From Mesorhabditis belari (lineage: Eukaryota > Nematoda > Chromadorea > Rhabditida > Rhabditidae), in assembly GCA_958450365.1 (NCBI GenBank), contig CAUEEP010000932.1:259501-323500 (forward strand): a stretch of DNA of 64,000 nt, in the 5' to 3' direction. Below, in pieces: positions 11,026 through 22,700 of the stretch (positions are counted from its first letter, which is position 1; every line of letters begins with the position of its first letter). Both the position numbers and the translations under genes were made by a program. The notes beneath the pieces were generated by a model. The model was given only the letters and a program-made list of their open reading frames with translations. It had not been told where the DNA came from and did no database searches.

Positions 11026-11262
11026 TTTGGATATTTTTGGATATTTTTGGATATTTTTGGGTATTTTTGGATATTTTTGGGTATTTTTGGGTATTTTTGG
11101 ATATTTTTGGATATTTTTGGGTATTTTTGGGTATTTTTGGGTATTTTTGGGTATTTTTGGGTATTTTTGGGTATTCTTGGGTATTCTTGGGTATTCTTGG
11201 GTATTCTTGGGTATTCTTGGGTATTCTTGGGTATTCTTGGGTATTCTTGGGTATTCTTGGTA
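11026..11262. repeat. 10-bp minisatellite (G/A)TATTTTTGG
   Basis: About 24 units. The left half is ATATTTTTGG/GTATTTTTGG and the right half is homogeneous GTATTCTTGG, so a variant unit has spread through one side of the array. Confidence 0.95.
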
Positions 11263-11770
11263 TCCTTTTTCTTCGAAAAATCTGTAAATGAAAAGAAATG
11301 GTTGAGTAAAACTAAAGCAGATAAATAAAATATCATTTTATATGTTAATCGTTTTGTAGTTTTCAAAAAAGCAGTGCAATTTGTTCTACTTTTTTTTCAT
11401 TGTTTGAAAGATAGATTTCATCTTGTTTAAAACTTCATCATCATTTGAGTCGTCAACTTTGAAATGAGAACAATTTGATGAACGATTATGATCATGATCA
11501 CGAACAAACATTTCCTCGAAAAATGGAAAACACTTTCACTTTTTCTTGCCCGGATTTCCCTAGATTTTCACTAGATTTATTGATTTGAAACGATCCAAAA
11601 AAAGCTAAATATGAGCATAATCAAAAAATTAATCATAAAAATGGGAGAAATTATTTCGAAATTTGGTTTTCATTTCAGTTTTCATTTTGGAGAACTTTTC
11701 CTATTGGTTGACCATCAAATTTCGAAAAATAATGACATTGAATTCTGTTCAAAAGAAACGTTACTTTTCA

Positions 11771-12420
11771 GATTGTTTAATTTGACTTCAGATCGTTTAA
11801 TTTGACTTCAGATTGTTTAATTTGACCTCAGATTGTTTAATTTGACTTCACATTGTTTAATTTGACTTCAGATTGTTCAATTTGACCTCAGATGGTTTAA
11901 TTTGACCTCAGATTGTTTAATTTGACTTCAGATCGTTTAATTTGACCTCGGATTGTTTAATTTGACTTCAGATGGTTTAATTTGACTTCAGATGGTTTAA
12001 TTTGACTTCAGATTGTTTAATTCGACCTCAGATTGTTTAATTTGACCTCAGATTGTTTAATTTGACTTCAAATGGTTTAATTTGATTTCAGATTGTTCAA
12101 TTTGACTTCAGATTGTTTAATTCGACCTCAGATTGTTTAATTTGACTTCAGATTGTTTAATTTGACTTCAGATGGTTTAATTTGACCTCAGATTGTTTAA
12201 TTTGACTTCAGATTGTTTAATTTGACCTCAGATTGTTTAATTTGACTTCACATTGTTTAATTTGACTTCAGATTGTTCAATTTGACCTCAGATTGTTTAA
12301 TTTGACCTCAGATTGTTTAATTTGACTTCAGATGGTTTAATTTGACTTCAGATTGTTCAATTTGACTTCACATTGTTCAATTTGACTTCACATTGTTCAA
12401 TTTGACTTCACATTGTTTAA
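11771..12420. repeat. 20-bp minisatellite TTCAGATTGTTTAATTTGAC
   Basis: About 32 copies, with T/C and G/C single-base variants and a right end of units carrying CACATTGTTCAA. Confidence 0.95.
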
Positions 12421-12804
12421 TTATTCAGGAAACATTATGAAGTTTCATTCGCCCTCTGCGCTTCATTTTGTTTCGAAAAACATTTTGTATGAAACACGGT
12501 TTTTTTTGCTTTTCACTCTTGAATCTTAGTTTTTGAATTTCAAAAACCGTGCACATGTTTTTCCAAGCCATAGACTTCAAAAATTTTCATTTCATTTCCC
12601 ATATTTTTCCACCTTTGCTCTTCGACTTTTTGTTTTAAGTCGATTTTGCATAAATTTTTCTCCTCTCAAAACATAAAACAGAAATTTTTAAGCAAAACTT
12701 TGATCTTTTTAAGCACAATTCACTCTTTAGCATTTTTTTGAAAAAATAAAATTGAAATTGCATTTAATTAATTCCAGATAATTCGCAGATAAAGAAATTT
12801 TGCA

Positions 12805-15800
12805 ATGATTCGTTTAACGAACCTCTGGAAGTGCGTGATTGCCGAATTCATCGCTACAACAACACTTTTGGTTGGCATTTCCAGAAATTATTAATTTATT
12901 GGCTTAAAAAGTTCGTTTTTTAGCTTAGTTGAGATCTTTAGATAGTAACTATTGCTAGACGGCAAAGATTGAGGCAATCACAAGCTATTAGGCAATAACA
13001 ATAACACTAATTTTCATAAATTTCCAACGATAGAAACCCTGATATCGATGAATGTTATACTATTTGAATGTAAACTATTTGAAAGTTGTAAATCTCCTCT
13101 ATGAAAGATATTCCGTTTCGTAGCTGAATAAACAGTATCCAAGCATATAGTCATACACAAAAGCTGTCTCCTTCGTGTCCGATTGAAATATTCGACAAGC
13201 AACTTCCCCTATTACCAATCAATCCATAAAAATGTCAATTTTATGACATAAACTTTAAGAGCTAGACTCTAAGATCTAGACTCTAAAATTTCAAATAACA
13301 AAATAATTTAGCTCTTTGGCACGACAACTAACGCTCAATTCACGCTGGGAAAGGGGAAATCGGGTGCGTTATTTGGGGAGATTCATTATCGAATCTCGAA
13401 TCTATGTATCTATCGAATCTCGAATCAACTTATCAAACAAATCCAAAATATTCCATCAGTTTACTTAAATCCTTTAATGTTTTGAAACTTTTCAGGCGAT
13501 TGGTTGGCGTTGTGCTTCGGATGGGCAATCGGCTTAACGCTGAGCGTTCAATTGGCGTGGAGGATATCGGGTAGAAAAATTTGCCATATTTGACATATTT
13601 GACTAGGTTTTAATTATTTATTCAAAAGAAAATATATATTTAAATTTAAATATCTATTTAAATCGAATATATATTAAAATCAAATATATATTTAAATTTA
13701 AATATTATTAAATAGGCTAACACATTACGATACGACCCACCGGTTGGCCGTACGTGGATTTAGCCCTTTTTTGAGGCTGTTTGGGCTGGAAATTTGGAAT
13801 TAGGGGTTTTCGAGGACGAGGAATTCGAATTTGCTATTAGTTTTTAAAGGAAACTGCTCTATTTCTGGAAATTTCATCGGTTTTCAGGCGATACGACCCA
13901 CCGGTTGGCCGTACGTGAATTTAGCCCTTTTTTGAGGCTGTTTGGGCTGGAAATTTGGAATTAGGGGTTTTCGAGGACGAGGAATTCGAATTTGCTATTA
14001 GTTTTTAAAGGAAACTGCACTATTTCTGGAAATTTCATCGGTTTTCAGGCGATACGACCCACCGGTTGGCCGTACGTGAATTTAGCCCTTTTTTGAGGCT
14101 GTTTGGGCTGGAAATTTGGAATTAGGGGTTTTCGAGGACGAGGAATTCGAATTTGCTATTAGTTTTTAAAGGAAACTGCTCTATTTCTGGAAATCTCATC
14201 GGCTTAATTGTCTAAGTGCAATCCAGGACCGTGAAGACGTCAATATTGAAGGCGAAAATCTTGACGTCAATCCTTTGAATTTCAGTCTGCTTAAGCATAT
14301 TCTAATAACATAATCTGTGCAAAATACAATAATATACAACAAAATTTAATAGATCCCAAATTTTAATTAAATTCAGTAATTTCTTGACCTGCAGCTTTGT
14401 TATAGAGAAAATTCTATTGCTTGAAAAATGACTGTTTCAATTTTCGCATTCTTAAACCGCAAATGCGTTTTTAATGATCCTATTAAAAATTAAAAATTAA
14501 GATCCATTAAAATTTGTAGAAATCTTTTCATTGACTTTGTTGATAAGTCGACAAATCTTTGATCGAAAATGACCGCCCTGGAAGACTTGTTGAAGTTGTT
14601 CTTGAGAGTTACTACATAGTAAACAAAGCCTTGACTCAACAGCAACAACAATCTTAACAACAAACTTAACAACAGACTTAACAACAAACTTAACAACAAA
14701 CTTAACAACAAACTTAACAACAAACTTAACAACAATCTTAACAATAATCATTTCTAGGCTCACATCTCAATCCAGCCGTTTCCCTCTTTGCGTGGAGCAC
14801 AAAGCAAATCTCGTTCAAGAGATTTCTCCTTTATTCCCTTGCTCAAATCGCTGGGGCCTACTGTGGAGCCGGATTGACTTTTCTGGAGTATAGAGGCGAG
14901 TTCTTGAAGTTAATCAAAAACTGAATAGATTGTTCAAAGTGTTTGTTAAAGAATTTCAGAAATAACAGCAATTTCTAGAGGGAATCCAGTCAGTGGACGG
15001 TGGGAGGCGAATGGTTTTCGGAGAAAACGGTACAGCCGGCATTTTCACGACTTTCCCGCAAAATTATGTTTCGATCACAGGTGGATACATTGATCAGGTC
15101 TGTTTAGAAAAGAAAAGATTTGATTTTTTCACAGTTTTTAAAGTTTTCCATTAAGCTTTGATTTGATTAACACATTCGCGACGAGGCGTTTTTTTACGCG
15201 ACGAGGCGGCGTTACTGCCCCAGTGGAGCCCCCCGTTCTTAAAAAAACAAAGCTATTAGCCCCGAAATACACCTCCTATATGTAAAATTTCATGCTGAAT
15301 GCGAATCTCTAATCAGTTTTTGAAAATATTACTGCCTCAAAAAGATATCGGCTCTTTTTGGCTCGTGAGACAAAACGCCGTATTTCTCTTTCTCCAATGG
15401 TCTGTTTTCCACGATTTTTGTTTTATTGAATGGAGCTCAGCTAGATGAACATTTCATATCAACATCATTTTTTAATAAGACTTTATCTCAAAAAGTTATG
15501 GCCCTTTTACTGGAATACGCGCAATAGAGGTTTAATGGAGATTCTTTTAAAATCAACCATAAATTGATTCAACTTCTTTATCTTGAGTTATAGACCATCT
15601 GAGTTGATTGGCTCTTCCAGGTAGGGAGTTCAACTTTGACTCAAGTTTTCTCTATGTTCTTACACCAAAGTTTACCAATTAAGTTGTAGTTTTCTATAAC
15701 CAAATTTCATAAGGATCATTTTAAAACCAACCTGAAGTCGATCTGACAATTAGAAGTCGAGATATGGAGGAGAAGAGAAGAGTCGCCGAACTCCGACTCT

Positions 15801-18800
15801 CTTAGAATAGCGCAGTCGGTAGAGCGTCTGTCTCTGGGGCGGGAGGGGTTTCGTCCGGTCGACCACAATTTCCTCAACCGGTGGACCACAATTTCGTCCA
15901 CCGGTGGACAGAACCGTCCCAAGAACCAGACGGCCTTCGTCCACCGGTGGACCGAACCGTCCCGAACGTGCTAAAGAAAAGCAATGAATTAAAGGTTGAA
16001 CTGGTGTGGAACGGATGAAGATAGGATGAGTCGATTTAAAATTTGAAACCTCTAAAGAAAACTGTGAAAATTTTCAACTTAAAAATCCCAAATTCTTAAA
16101 AAATTCAGATTCTCGGCACAACGATTCTCGTCTTTTTCATCGGTTCAATCTGCGATAAAAGAAACGCGATACCGGAATTTTTAAAGCCAGTCTTCATCGG
16201 CGGATTGTTGACGCTGATCGGCATTTGTTTAGGTAACTAAATACTTGTTTTAAATATCAATTTATTCTGCTGCTACTGCTACTGCGATAGCTGCTGAATT
16301 ATTGAAATTTCCTCTAAACCCTTTCAAATTGAAGTTGGAACTAGGGCAGAACAAAAAGTTATGCGCCACTGGACTGGAACCTGCGACCTTTCGCTTTCCG
16401 GGCAACTGTGCTAACCATTACACCACAGGGCATTTGACCTCGCCTCCTCCAGAGGGAGTTAACTTTGAACTTTTTGAAACAGGGCAATTTTAATTTTAAA
16501 CAATGCTTATAATTTGCTTTAATACATTGACTTTTTTAAGCCCAAAACTATTGTTCGTTAAATCCTATTGACAAAATTTCAAGAGCTAATTCTTAAATGC
16601 ATAACCGGAATTCTTAAATGCATAACAGCAACACCGATTATGAGTTTAATGAATTCATTTGAGGCCATGAGCAACCGTCAAATTAGAATTCCTTCAAGTT
16701 CCTTCAGGTTAAGCATTTTGAAACTAGAGAATTTTAAATAATGAATTCTTATAGTTAGGAAGCTTCAAAGCAACTTATTGCTCAAATTTTATTGACAATT
16801 TTTATTTTCAAAAAACTGTTGTGTGTGCCACGCTCGTCTGAAAAAGAAAAAGTTGATTTTTCATTGTCAATCAGATTTTATCAATTTAATCTTTCGTCAG
16901 CTTTTGGGAAATGAGGCAAAAGAAAAGCAGAAATAGGAAACATTTTGAGGAGAAAAAAGCACCTCAAAATTTAATAGTCATTAAAAATAGTCAAATGTTG
17001 GCTTCATAGGCGAGTTGGAGGCGATGTGACGATCGTGTGACGATTCTTGATATATCTCTAAAGTCGGTTCCTTATCTCTCTAAATTTTTTTCCTCATCTC
17101 TCTAAATTTGGTTCCTTATCGTTCTAGATTTCGTTCCTTACCTCTACAAATTTGGTTCCTTATCTCTCTAGATTTCGTTCCTTATCTCTACAGATTTGGT
17201 TCCTTATCTCTCTAAATTTGGTTCCTTATCTCTCAAAATTTGTACTTACAGTTAATACTTACAGTTCAAAGCTCTTTACTAGTTAGCTAGATAAAATAAC
17301 TAAAACTTTTCGAATATCTGGATTTTGATATACCGCTTAGTTCTTGATATTCTTGATATTGTTCTTGAATCGAAATTTTGATTCCTCATGCCTTGATGAG
17401 GAAATTGAAAGTCCTCAACTTGATTTCAAGTTGTGTGCTTTGAAAGATAAAAATCTAGATGGTGATTCTTACAGTTTACTTTGATAGAGTCTCTTTTTAC
17501 ATTAAAGTCATCAGCAAGTGCTAAAAATGCATCGGAATCAACACCGATTATGAGTTTAAGAATACATTTGACGCCACAAACAACCATAATATTAGAACTC
17601 CTTCAAGTTCCTTCAGGTTAAGCATTTTGAAACTAGAGAATTTTAAATAATGATTCTTATAGTTAGGAAACTTCGACGCGCCAACTTATTGCCCAAATTT
17701 CATTGAGAATTTCTATTTTATTTTCGAAAAACTATTTCCGGGATGAACACTGGTTACGCGATCAACCCGGCGAGAGATCTCGGGCCAAGGCTTTTCCTTT
17801 GGACTGTCGGATATGGAGAGGATTTGTTCAAGTGAGGGAAAATCGTTTTCGTTTACTTCAATACATTTACTTTCATTGATTTGCTTTGCTTCAAAGAAGC
17901 TAAGAGAAACGTTTGTGCTCATAAATGCACAATCTTTCTGGGGCAATCTTGATTTTTTTGATAAAATAATATAGGAAAGGGTTCTTTGTTACTCTGGATT
18001 AGAATCAGAAAAAATAATGGTCTATAAATTAACCAATTAAAATAAGTTTTATTACACTTTACTTTGAAACGAAGTCTTTTCGATCTTTCATAAGAAATGA
18101 ATCTTCTTAGCTTAGGAGATCTGAGCAAGAATCGGTCAACTCTGAGATCAGTTCTTGTTTTACCGTGAATCTGAATTTTGAATCAGCTAGAGATCTGGGC
18201 TTTATCGAGTTTAACGGATTGGAATCCGATATCCCAGTCTTGATTAGAATAGGAAAAAAAGGAAGAAAGAAAAGAAAAGAAAGGAATAAACTGATCAAGA
18301 GCATAAACTGATTAAGATCATAAACTGATCAAGATCATGCTGATCTGATCAAGACTGATCAAGACTGATTACTTATAGGCCAACCCAAAAGATTCTTTCA
18401 TCCACTAACCATTCAAAATGAATTTTGTAGCCGATCACTTTGAAACAAAACAATCTTCAACCTTTTGATTGCTCTCAAAACTTTGAAAATAAGTAAAGCC
18501 GTCGTAAAGCCGTTAAAAGTGAATTGAAAAAGTATTTAAGAATGTTTCTCAAAATTCGATAAAACCTTTCCCAGTTTCAGAAGCTTGAATCATTGGTATT
18601 GGCTGATTCCCGTGTTGGGGCCACTCATTGGGGCAATGCTAGGTGGATGGCTTTACAAGGTTCGTTCGGGAGAGGCGATAAGTCAAACAAGTTAAGCTTT
18701 GTAATGCAACACGAGTAGAAGAGAGTTTATGTTACAATTTAGACAGCTCTGGGAAAGATTTTACTATAATTTTTTAAGCCTCGATGTAATCAGATCCAAG

Positions 18801-18921
18801 AACGAAACTTCTTTTCCAGGGCTTTCAACTTTTGAGTGTCGAAGATGAAAGACCGAAAGTTGAGTCGAAAATCGATGAAAACACTAAAAAAATAGAAACA
18901 GAAGAGAAATATTGGGCTTAA
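12805..18921 (+). CDS. Aquaglyceroporin-type aquaporin, nine exons
   Basis: Membrane channel for water and small solutes such as glycerol. Exons: 12805-12870, 13312-13363, 13496-13570, 14758-14895, 14979-15097, 16109-16232, about 17741-17831, 18581-18659, 18820-18921 (TAA); roughly 280 residues, normal for the family. Phases agree throughout. The product has the N-terminal helix [15 protein letters not shown], then [15 protein letters not shown] and the first NPA box [12 protein letters not shown]. Exon 5 gives [14 protein letters not shown], exon 6 [16 protein letters not shown] and exon 7 the second box [15 protein letters not shown]. Exon 8 is the last helix, [19 protein letters not shown]. 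Asp after NPAR is the glycerol-channel signature. The tail is charged and Lys/Glu-rich. Oddities: intron 4 needs a GC donor (AG|GCGAGT), and exon 7 lacks an AG at the point phase demands (TTTCCG|GGATG); the nearest in-frame AG is 17706-17707. Large introns carry minisatellites and tRNA-like sequence. Confidence 0.85.
13728..14201. repeat. 161-bp tandem triplication in aquaporin intron 3
   Basis: Three nearly identical 161-bp units start at 13728, 13889 and 14050. Units 2 and 3 are preceded by a perfect TTTTCAG acceptor. It is followed by GCGATACGACCCACC.. and, 27 bases on, a GTGAAT donor-like site. Confidence 0.9.
14641..14752. repeat. 15-bp minisatellite AACAACAAACTTAAC
   Basis: About seven units immediately upstream of aquaporin exon 4 (14758). 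The array reaches within a few bases of the TTTCTAG acceptor. Confidence 0.9.
15800..15850 (+). pseudogene. tRNA-like 5' half
   Basis: TAGCGCAGTCGGTAGAGCGT fits a tRNA A box and D arm well. An anticodon-like CTGTCTCTGGGGCGG stretch follows, but no clean T arm or acceptor pairing. It lies in aquaporin intron 5. Just downstream, the palindrome CCACCGGTGGA recurs within 15878-15952. Confidence 0.4.
16366..16440 (-). pseudogene. tRNA-derived sequence
   Basis: On the minus strand TGGTGTAATGGTTAGCAC is a strong A box/D arm, and GGTTCCAGTCC about 30 bases later resembles a B box. The acceptor stem ends do not pair and the anticodon stem is imperfect. I call a decayed tRNA or tRNA-derived SINE inside aquaporin intron 6. 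Confidence 0.5.
17035..17240. repeat. 22-bp minisatellite in aquaporin intron 6
   Basis: About nine units of TTATCTCTCTAAATTTGGTTCC with CTACAGATTT variants. The same motif forms the array at 42780-42972 in the second GST gene. Confidence 0.9.
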
Positions 18922-19740
18922 AGCTATTTTATAGTGAAACGAAACGGGTATTTTATTGATCGATGTGAAATGTTAGTTTAAAAGTTGTGCCAAAGTGTCA
19001 TTGTTGAATGCTTGCAAAAAAGTGCTCATTCTACAATATTTATCTAAACAAAACAATCCAATTTCTATTTATCGATGTCGAAAAAACATTCAACAGGTGT
19101 TCCAAGCTCGTCTGAAAAGAAAAAGTTGATGTTTCAATGTTTTTTTGGTGAATTCTTTGTTTATAGATTTAATTAATATGTCTTTTATCGTAAATTGTTG
19201 TCTTTATCAATAAAAGATGATCAATCAAAGTCACGTTTTGTAAGAGTGTAAAAAAAGGGACCATGAAGATTGCGCCACTGTGTAACGCCGCCACAAAAAT
19301 TGCGCCGAATAGAATTGCCATTTACCAGCGCCTTTGCTTCTTGCAAGTCTGGTATTAAAATGTAGCCCTTTAATTGAGCTAAATGATGGTATAAAAAAAT
19401 TAAAAAAAAACTATCGTCTAGCACAAGAAAAATGGCGGCAAAGTGAGAGCACCGATTGTACATCGCAATACTAACAACGACGTATCGTCTTTTGTATGGG
19501 TTTTTGACGTCCAGCTTTCAGCTTGATGCTTTAATATTCTGAGATTTAATTTCCATCTATTAAAACATCTTCTTCAATCATAATCAACAAAATTTTTGCG
19601 TATCACAATCGGCTAATAAGCTTGAAATATGGTGATTTCACTTGTTATTGCAATTATTTTTATGGAAATTTAGAAATTTAATTTCAAACATTTGAAAAAC
19701 CGTAACGAGAAAAAACGATAAACCAACGCGTTGCCCGTAA
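18922..19740. other. Aquaporin 3' flank
   Basis: No exon seen. The first 220 bases after the stop are the source of copies found at 27905-28600 and 31600-31740. Confidence 0.5.
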
Positions 19741-19746
19741 TTAACA

Positions 19747-22700
19747 GAACAGAAAAGAGCGCATCGAGCGCAAAAAGGGGGCAAATTCAACAACTCCACC
19801 AGCCACCAGCCCCTCCTTCACCTTCACAGGCTCCACAGGGATACTCTCAGGCTCCACAGGGATACTCTCAGGCTCCACAGGGATACTCTCAGGCTCCACA
19901 GGGATACTCTCAGGTCTCCAATAAAGTGTATTCCTCTAAATCAAATCCTTCAAATCATGCTTTCTTAAAAGGTGCTCATTAGCAAAGTCATTTTCTAAAA
20001 AGCCCGCTTTTCTAAACGCTCTTTTTGTGCTTTTCTTTTATTATTTCTGAAAATTTTACTTCTTTTTTTACCCTTATCGGAGTTTTATCGTTTTAAACAA
20101 AAATTTATTTTTAGAAATAACAAACAACGGAAGAAGATGGTCAACCGAAAAAGAAAAAGATGAAATTCCTAAAAAAGTTATGAGTAAAAGTCGACTTTCA
20201 ATAAAATTTTACCCCATTCATTGAGATGTTACTCATTTTCTATATTTTCTATGCTTTTCTATATTTGCTATGCTAATTATCTAAAGTTTAATTTCAAATT
20301 AAGTTTCAATGCCGTCAATTTCAATCAATCAATTAATGTCAAATCAAGTTTGCAAAAAAATAGAGAAGAAAGCAATATTTTTTTTTTTTGATCTGTCTTC
20401 GCACTTAGGTGTTCCTATTTGCGCAGATCACAACCTGCTTCCACATTCCTCTATCCCTTGCTATTGTCATCCAGTGTTTCCTATCTTGATTGTTCCTGGT
20501 TCGAAGTCTTCGACTAAAGCAATAGTTATTGACTAGAAATAGTTATTGAGCAATAATCCAAAGTCATTTTGACTTTGAAAAGTGAAAATAACTACTTATG
20601 AACTGCGAGATGACAATAGTTTAGCACTTTTTAAAAAAACATGATTTGAGAGAAGCACACTCTAGTCTCAAGCTCTTCCATCGCCAGCCGCTGTCGCTGC
20701 TGCAGTTCCACCCATCCCTGCTACTCTACCAGCTCCCACTCCAGCTCCATCAGCTCCTACCCAAAGCTTGTATGAAAATGAGCTAACGACTCCATTTCCA
20801 TTCTCATTTGGATCATACCGTCATCGTCATTGCAATGATAAACATCGAAAGGCCGTCAAGAAGGTCTTCTGTCACAAGGTGCGCAAAGTAGTGAAAAAAA
20901 ATAGCCCGACGAAAAGCGACCCGCTCGTATCTAACAGCCCATCACTCTATTTTCACATTTTTACTTGTCCCTTGTTCTTTTCCTTGTTCACATTCCTTGT
21001 CTCAAGTATTGGGTTGGGGAGAATGAGTCGGCGCCAAACTTTAAAGGGACTTTTTGCACACATAAAGCCTTCTTTAAACATACGTTTGGTTTCATCAAAA
21101 GGATCCACTATTTCTCTACAAAATCACTTTTGAGAGATTCCACAAAGCTTTTCTTTCGTGGAGTTTATGAACTTCCAAACGCAGCTGGTTAAAATGGCAA
21201 AGAGTCCGACTCATCATTTGAACAGTTTCTTTCACATAAACCTTCTTTGGTGTTTATATAAAAAAGATAGAGCACATTCAATTACTTAAGTTGCCAAATT
21301 TGCAGGAAGATCCCACCAATGGTTTTTTCTAGATCACAGTTTGTAGTTTTTGTGAAAAAATGGCTTTTTCTTGAGCGGAGGCGCTGTTTGAATTTTCTTT
21401 TAAATGTCATTTTGTAGAGAATTAGTTAACCATTCTACTCATATCAAACGCATATTATTTGACGAAGTCGAATAGGAGTTTTAGACATTTTTTTGATTTT
21501 CGGCGCCGACTCATTCTCCCCAACCCAATACATTCCTTCTAATGCTCAAATTTCGACTCTTTTTTCTCGATTTTATCAATTTTTTATCAATTTTTTATCA
21601 ATTTAATCGTTCGTCAGTTTTTGGGAAATGTAGCAAAAGAAAAGCAGAAATAGAAAAGATTTTGAGGAGAAAAAAACCTCAAAATTTAATTGTCATTCAA
21701 AATAGTCAAATGTTGGCTTCATATGCGAATTGGAGGCTCAAATGACGATCGTTTTTTGGTTGATCGCTTCCGACGAAATAAATTATAAATGGCTCATTAA
21801 TCATCATTTTGAATCTTTTAAATGGCCCAAATTCTGGCAATAAACTGAAAAGGTTTATTAGTTTTTCGATTAATTTTTCAAAGAAAACCTCATCGTTCCT
21901 GTGGAATTTCGAATATAAAAACGATCTTTTGGCTCATAGTTTCCCAGAAAAGAGAAATCGATTTCTTGGCCGATTTTCATATTTTCTCTTGGCTTCCATC
22001 CACAAAACATTTGAGAACAATTCTAAAATCTCGAAAATTTGAAAATCCTTGACATAAAAAGCACTTTTTGTAGTTTACTTTATTCTCTGTTTGCTTTAAA
22101 CTTCATTAGCTTTAAAAATCTCATTCATTAGCTTTAAATATTGACATTTCACTAGGCTTGAAAGCTGGAAAAGGTGGAAAAGGCGGAAGAGGTAAGTAAA
22201 TGCTTTTTTTGGGAGTGGGACAAATGCGACGTTTTTTTTGCGCATCCGGACATTTGCGCACCTTTTTTCCGAACTTAGCCCATTAGCGCACCTTTTTTCG
22301 CGTTTTAAAAAAGCTCTAAAAGCTAATATTAACCAATTTCTATTCCAAAAGTTGTTTTTCTAGGTAATTTTAGGGCGTAGAATCGAAATTTTGGCATATC
22401 TCGTGGAAGCGAACGGACGGAGTTATACAAAGAGAAAAATCAACAATTTTCTGTAATTTGACCTAGCCGTTTTGTCTTTCAAATCGGTTCCACACGCTCT
22501 GTTATGTCAAAATTTGAATTCTACGCCCTAAAATTACCTAGAAAAACAACTTTTGGAATAGAAATTGGTTAATATTAGCTTTTAGAACTTTTTTAAAACG
22601 CGAAAAAAGATGCGCTAATGGGCTAAGTGCGGAAAAAAAGGTGCGCAAATTTCCGGGTGCGCAAAAAAAGGTCGCATTTGTCCCACTCCCCTTTTTTTGT

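Noticed and set aside
11771..12420. Possible CRISPR-like array
   Set aside because: 20-bp units are directly adjacent with no spacers, and the genome is eukaryotic; it is a minisatellite. The same applies to the 11-bp array at 37424-37733.
16366..16440. Functional tRNA gene
   Set aside because: A and B boxes are recognisable, but acceptor and anticodon stems do not pair. The same holds for 51645-51716 and 15800-15850.
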